Shown here piece by piece: positions 62,934 to 64,000 of a DNA stretch of 64,000 nucleotides (positions are counted from its first letter, which is position 1; each line of letters starts with the position of its first letter). Origin of the DNA: Devosia rhodophyticola (GTDB lineage: Bacteria; Pseudomonadota; Alphaproteobacteria; Rhizobiales; Devosiaceae); the NCBI RefSeq assembly GCF_028816475.1, contig NZ_CP118247.1:2410001-2474000 (forward strand), read 5' to 3'. The translations under genes and the position numbers were made by a program. The notes under the pieces were generated by a model that was given only the letters and a program-made list of their open reading frames with translations, was not told the origin of the DNA and made no database searches.

Positions 62934-63557
62934 TCAGGCCAGCGGTATATTTTTTCCACCCTTGTCGGCCTGGTAGATGGCCGACAGATCCGCATAAAGC
63001 GCGGCCAAATCATCAAATCGCCCCAACAAGGCCTCTCGTCCGCCACGGTCCAGGCTGGCGATCATCTGCACGATGTTGTGACTCTGCCAATATTGATTGG
63101 TCCGGTTATAAAGCGGCCGATCCGGCGAGACCATGCCGGTCTCTGGCTCGGGGACTGCGTAGACCCCTTTGAGAATGGCAATGTCGTAGGGAATGGCAAA
63201 ACTGTCGCGGGTGTCCTGATAGCTGAACAAATAATAGAAATTGTCAAAACCTGACCATGTAATGCCCGAAAGGCAAAGCGAGCACGGCTCGTGGGTGGCA
63301 AGGAACAGGCAATCCTTGACGTCGGGACGGGTGGTTGGATCGAGTTCGAAAAATCGTTTGATGGCATGCATTTCACCGTGCCACAGCGGATTTTCGGTCT
63401 CGTTGTTGGTTTCGGCAATGACAACGGACAGGTCGGATTTGCGCAGAATGGCGGCTCCGAAAACCTTGTTGCCGTCCTTGACGCCGAGGCGTGTCTTGGG
63501 CGCGATTTCAGTTTCGATGACGTCGAGCAGCCGATCAATCAGTTCGCTGGTCTGCAT
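62934..63557 (-). CDS. Nucleoside/cytidine deaminase-family protein
   Basis: A 207-residue zinc-dependent deaminase fold: catalytic HxE in LWHGEMHAIKRF and the zinc Cys pair in THEPCSLCLSG. The C-terminal ~70 residues extend beyond the core domain. Start MQTSEL (63557) has an AGGGG site upstream; the longer frame reaches into the neighbouring gene and was trimmed. Substrate (cytosine, guanine or other) cannot be told. Confidence 0.85.
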   Translation of the reverse strand: MQTSELIDRLLDVIETEIAPKTRLGVKDGNKVFGAAILRKSDLSVVIAETNNETENPLWHGEMHAIKRFFELDPTTRPDVKDCLFLATHEPCSLCLSGITWSGFDNFYYLFSYQDTRDSFAIPYDIAILKGVYAVPEPETGMVSPDRPLYNRTNQYWQSHNIVQMIASLDRGGREALLGRFDDLAALYADLSAIYQADKGGKNIPLA

Positions 63558-63609
63558 GGCTACCCCTGAATCTTTGTTAGGGGCAGTCAGCCAGCAGGCA
63601 CGGGTAATG

Positions 63610-64000
63610 TCAATTGTGTCCGGCGCGCAAGTGGAGCAGGTCGGATCCATCGGCGCCGAAAAGGACCAGTTCCGGCCCCGTAAGCTTATAGCTGTCAACG
63701 TTGGAGAGGGCGGCAAAGAGGGCCGCTTCCTGCACCATAACGGCGGGTGCGCACGCCATCCGAGTCGCCGCGATCGGGCCAACGCTCATCTTGTCGCCGG
63801 TCAATACAAGCTGTGCAAAATATTGGTTGCAACCGGCGTTGCCGCCACTGCGATAGTCAGCTGCGATTGAAAAAGTCAGGCCGGTCTGGGTCGTAACGGG
63901 ATTACCGGCAATGGCCATGATTTGCCATTTCGTTTCAAACAATTGTCCCGAAACCGCGAGGCTGACGCTGGGGCTGTCGGCGATGGGGAAAAAAGTGGGT
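63610..64000 (-). CDS. META-domain (HslJ-like) protein, 5' end outside window
   Basis: The frame stays open to the last base of the window on the minus strand, so about 130 C-terminal residues are seen. LFETKWQIMAIAGNPV, AGCNQYFAQ and CAPAVMVQEAALFAALS are the landmarks of a META/HslJ domain, found in secreted or lipoprotein-type stress proteins. The upstream part (FPIADSPSVSLAVSG) suggests a preceding domain or linker. It precedes the deaminase on the same strand by 52 bases. Confidence 0.75.
   Translation of the reverse strand, partial: PTFFPIADSPSVSLAVSGQLFETKWQIMAIAGNPVTTQTGLTFSIAADYRSGGNAGCNQYFAQLVLTGDKMSVGPIAATRMACAPAVMVQEAALFAALSNVDSYKLTGPELVLFGADGSDLLHLRAGHN

Noticed and set aside
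1..64000. tRNA, rRNA, CRISPR array, transposase, riboswitch
   Set aside because: I looked for repeats, cloverleaf-type arms and mobile-element proteins and found none that could be supported by eye.

Overview
This window is a stretch of chromosome from an alphaproteobacterium, very probably of the order Hyphomicrobiales (Rhizobiales). A Devosia-like member is my best guess, but that is an impression from gene content and not a measurement. The evidence is the complete PhyR-NepR-EcfG general stress locus with HWE-type kinases, a rhizobial-type thuEFGKAB trehalose operon with a LacI regulator, a sigma-F/NrsF (DUF1109) module, a match to the Irr (ICE) iron box, and a DUF3309 peptide. I see no rRNA, tRNA, CRISPR, transposase, prophage or plasmid gene. 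It reads as ordinary, densely packed core and accessory chromosome.

Layout. 1-9.6 kb, envelope: MacA (cut by the window edge)-MacB export pair, then TamA-TamB, with tamB broken by a one-base frameshift. 9.7-15.5 kb, minus strand: a four-gene peptide importer in the order yejB-yejE-yejF-yejA. 15.6-18.6 kb: cupin, M15-like protein, TRIC-type channel, mannonate dehydratase. 18.7-32.7 kb, signalling: a six-TM hybrid histidine kinase and receiver, convergent with a second receiver and an alpha-oxoamine synthase; a GGDEF-EAL protein; then HWE kinase, phyR, nepR-ecfG, a CHASE3 HWE kinase, a lipid kinase and a GAF-PAS HWE kinase. 32.7-40.8 kb: small stress-type membrane proteins, then a transglutaminase / ATP-grasp-alpha-E / transglutaminase-DUF2126 cluster. 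41-46.3 kb: iron operon (imelysin, di-heme oxidoreductase, imelysin-like, DUF1513) behind an Irr-type box. 46.3-54.1 kb: thuR and thuEFGKAB. 54.2-57 kb: GlsB-type peptide, 5'-nucleotidase, ThuA-like protein. 57-60.8 kb: ECF sigma-F and NrsF, divergent from an MXKDX-repeat protein followed by a cytochrome b / molybdoenzyme pair; then a GFA protein. 61-64 kb: DEAD-box helicase, a short secreted-type peptide, a deaminase and a truncated META-domain protein.

How the parts fit. Promoter motifs read by eye link several genes. GGAAC-N16/17-CGTT (EcfG type) lies upstream of phyR, of the neighbouring HWE kinase and of a pair of tiny membrane-protein genes, with a near match before nepR-ecfG. GTAACC-N16-CGAA (sigma-F type) is present twice, divergently, between sigF and the MXKDX gene. 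A LacI-type palindrome lies just downstream of a TTGACA box before thuE. Three genes (tamB, thuF, nrsF) carry poly-G tracts that are each one G short of the expected frame; other G6 tracts in the window are in frame. The least conventional unit is the alpha-oxoamine synthase, receiver, receiver and six-TM hybrid kinase group, which resembles in components the CqsA/CqsS and LqsA/LqsS autoinducer systems.
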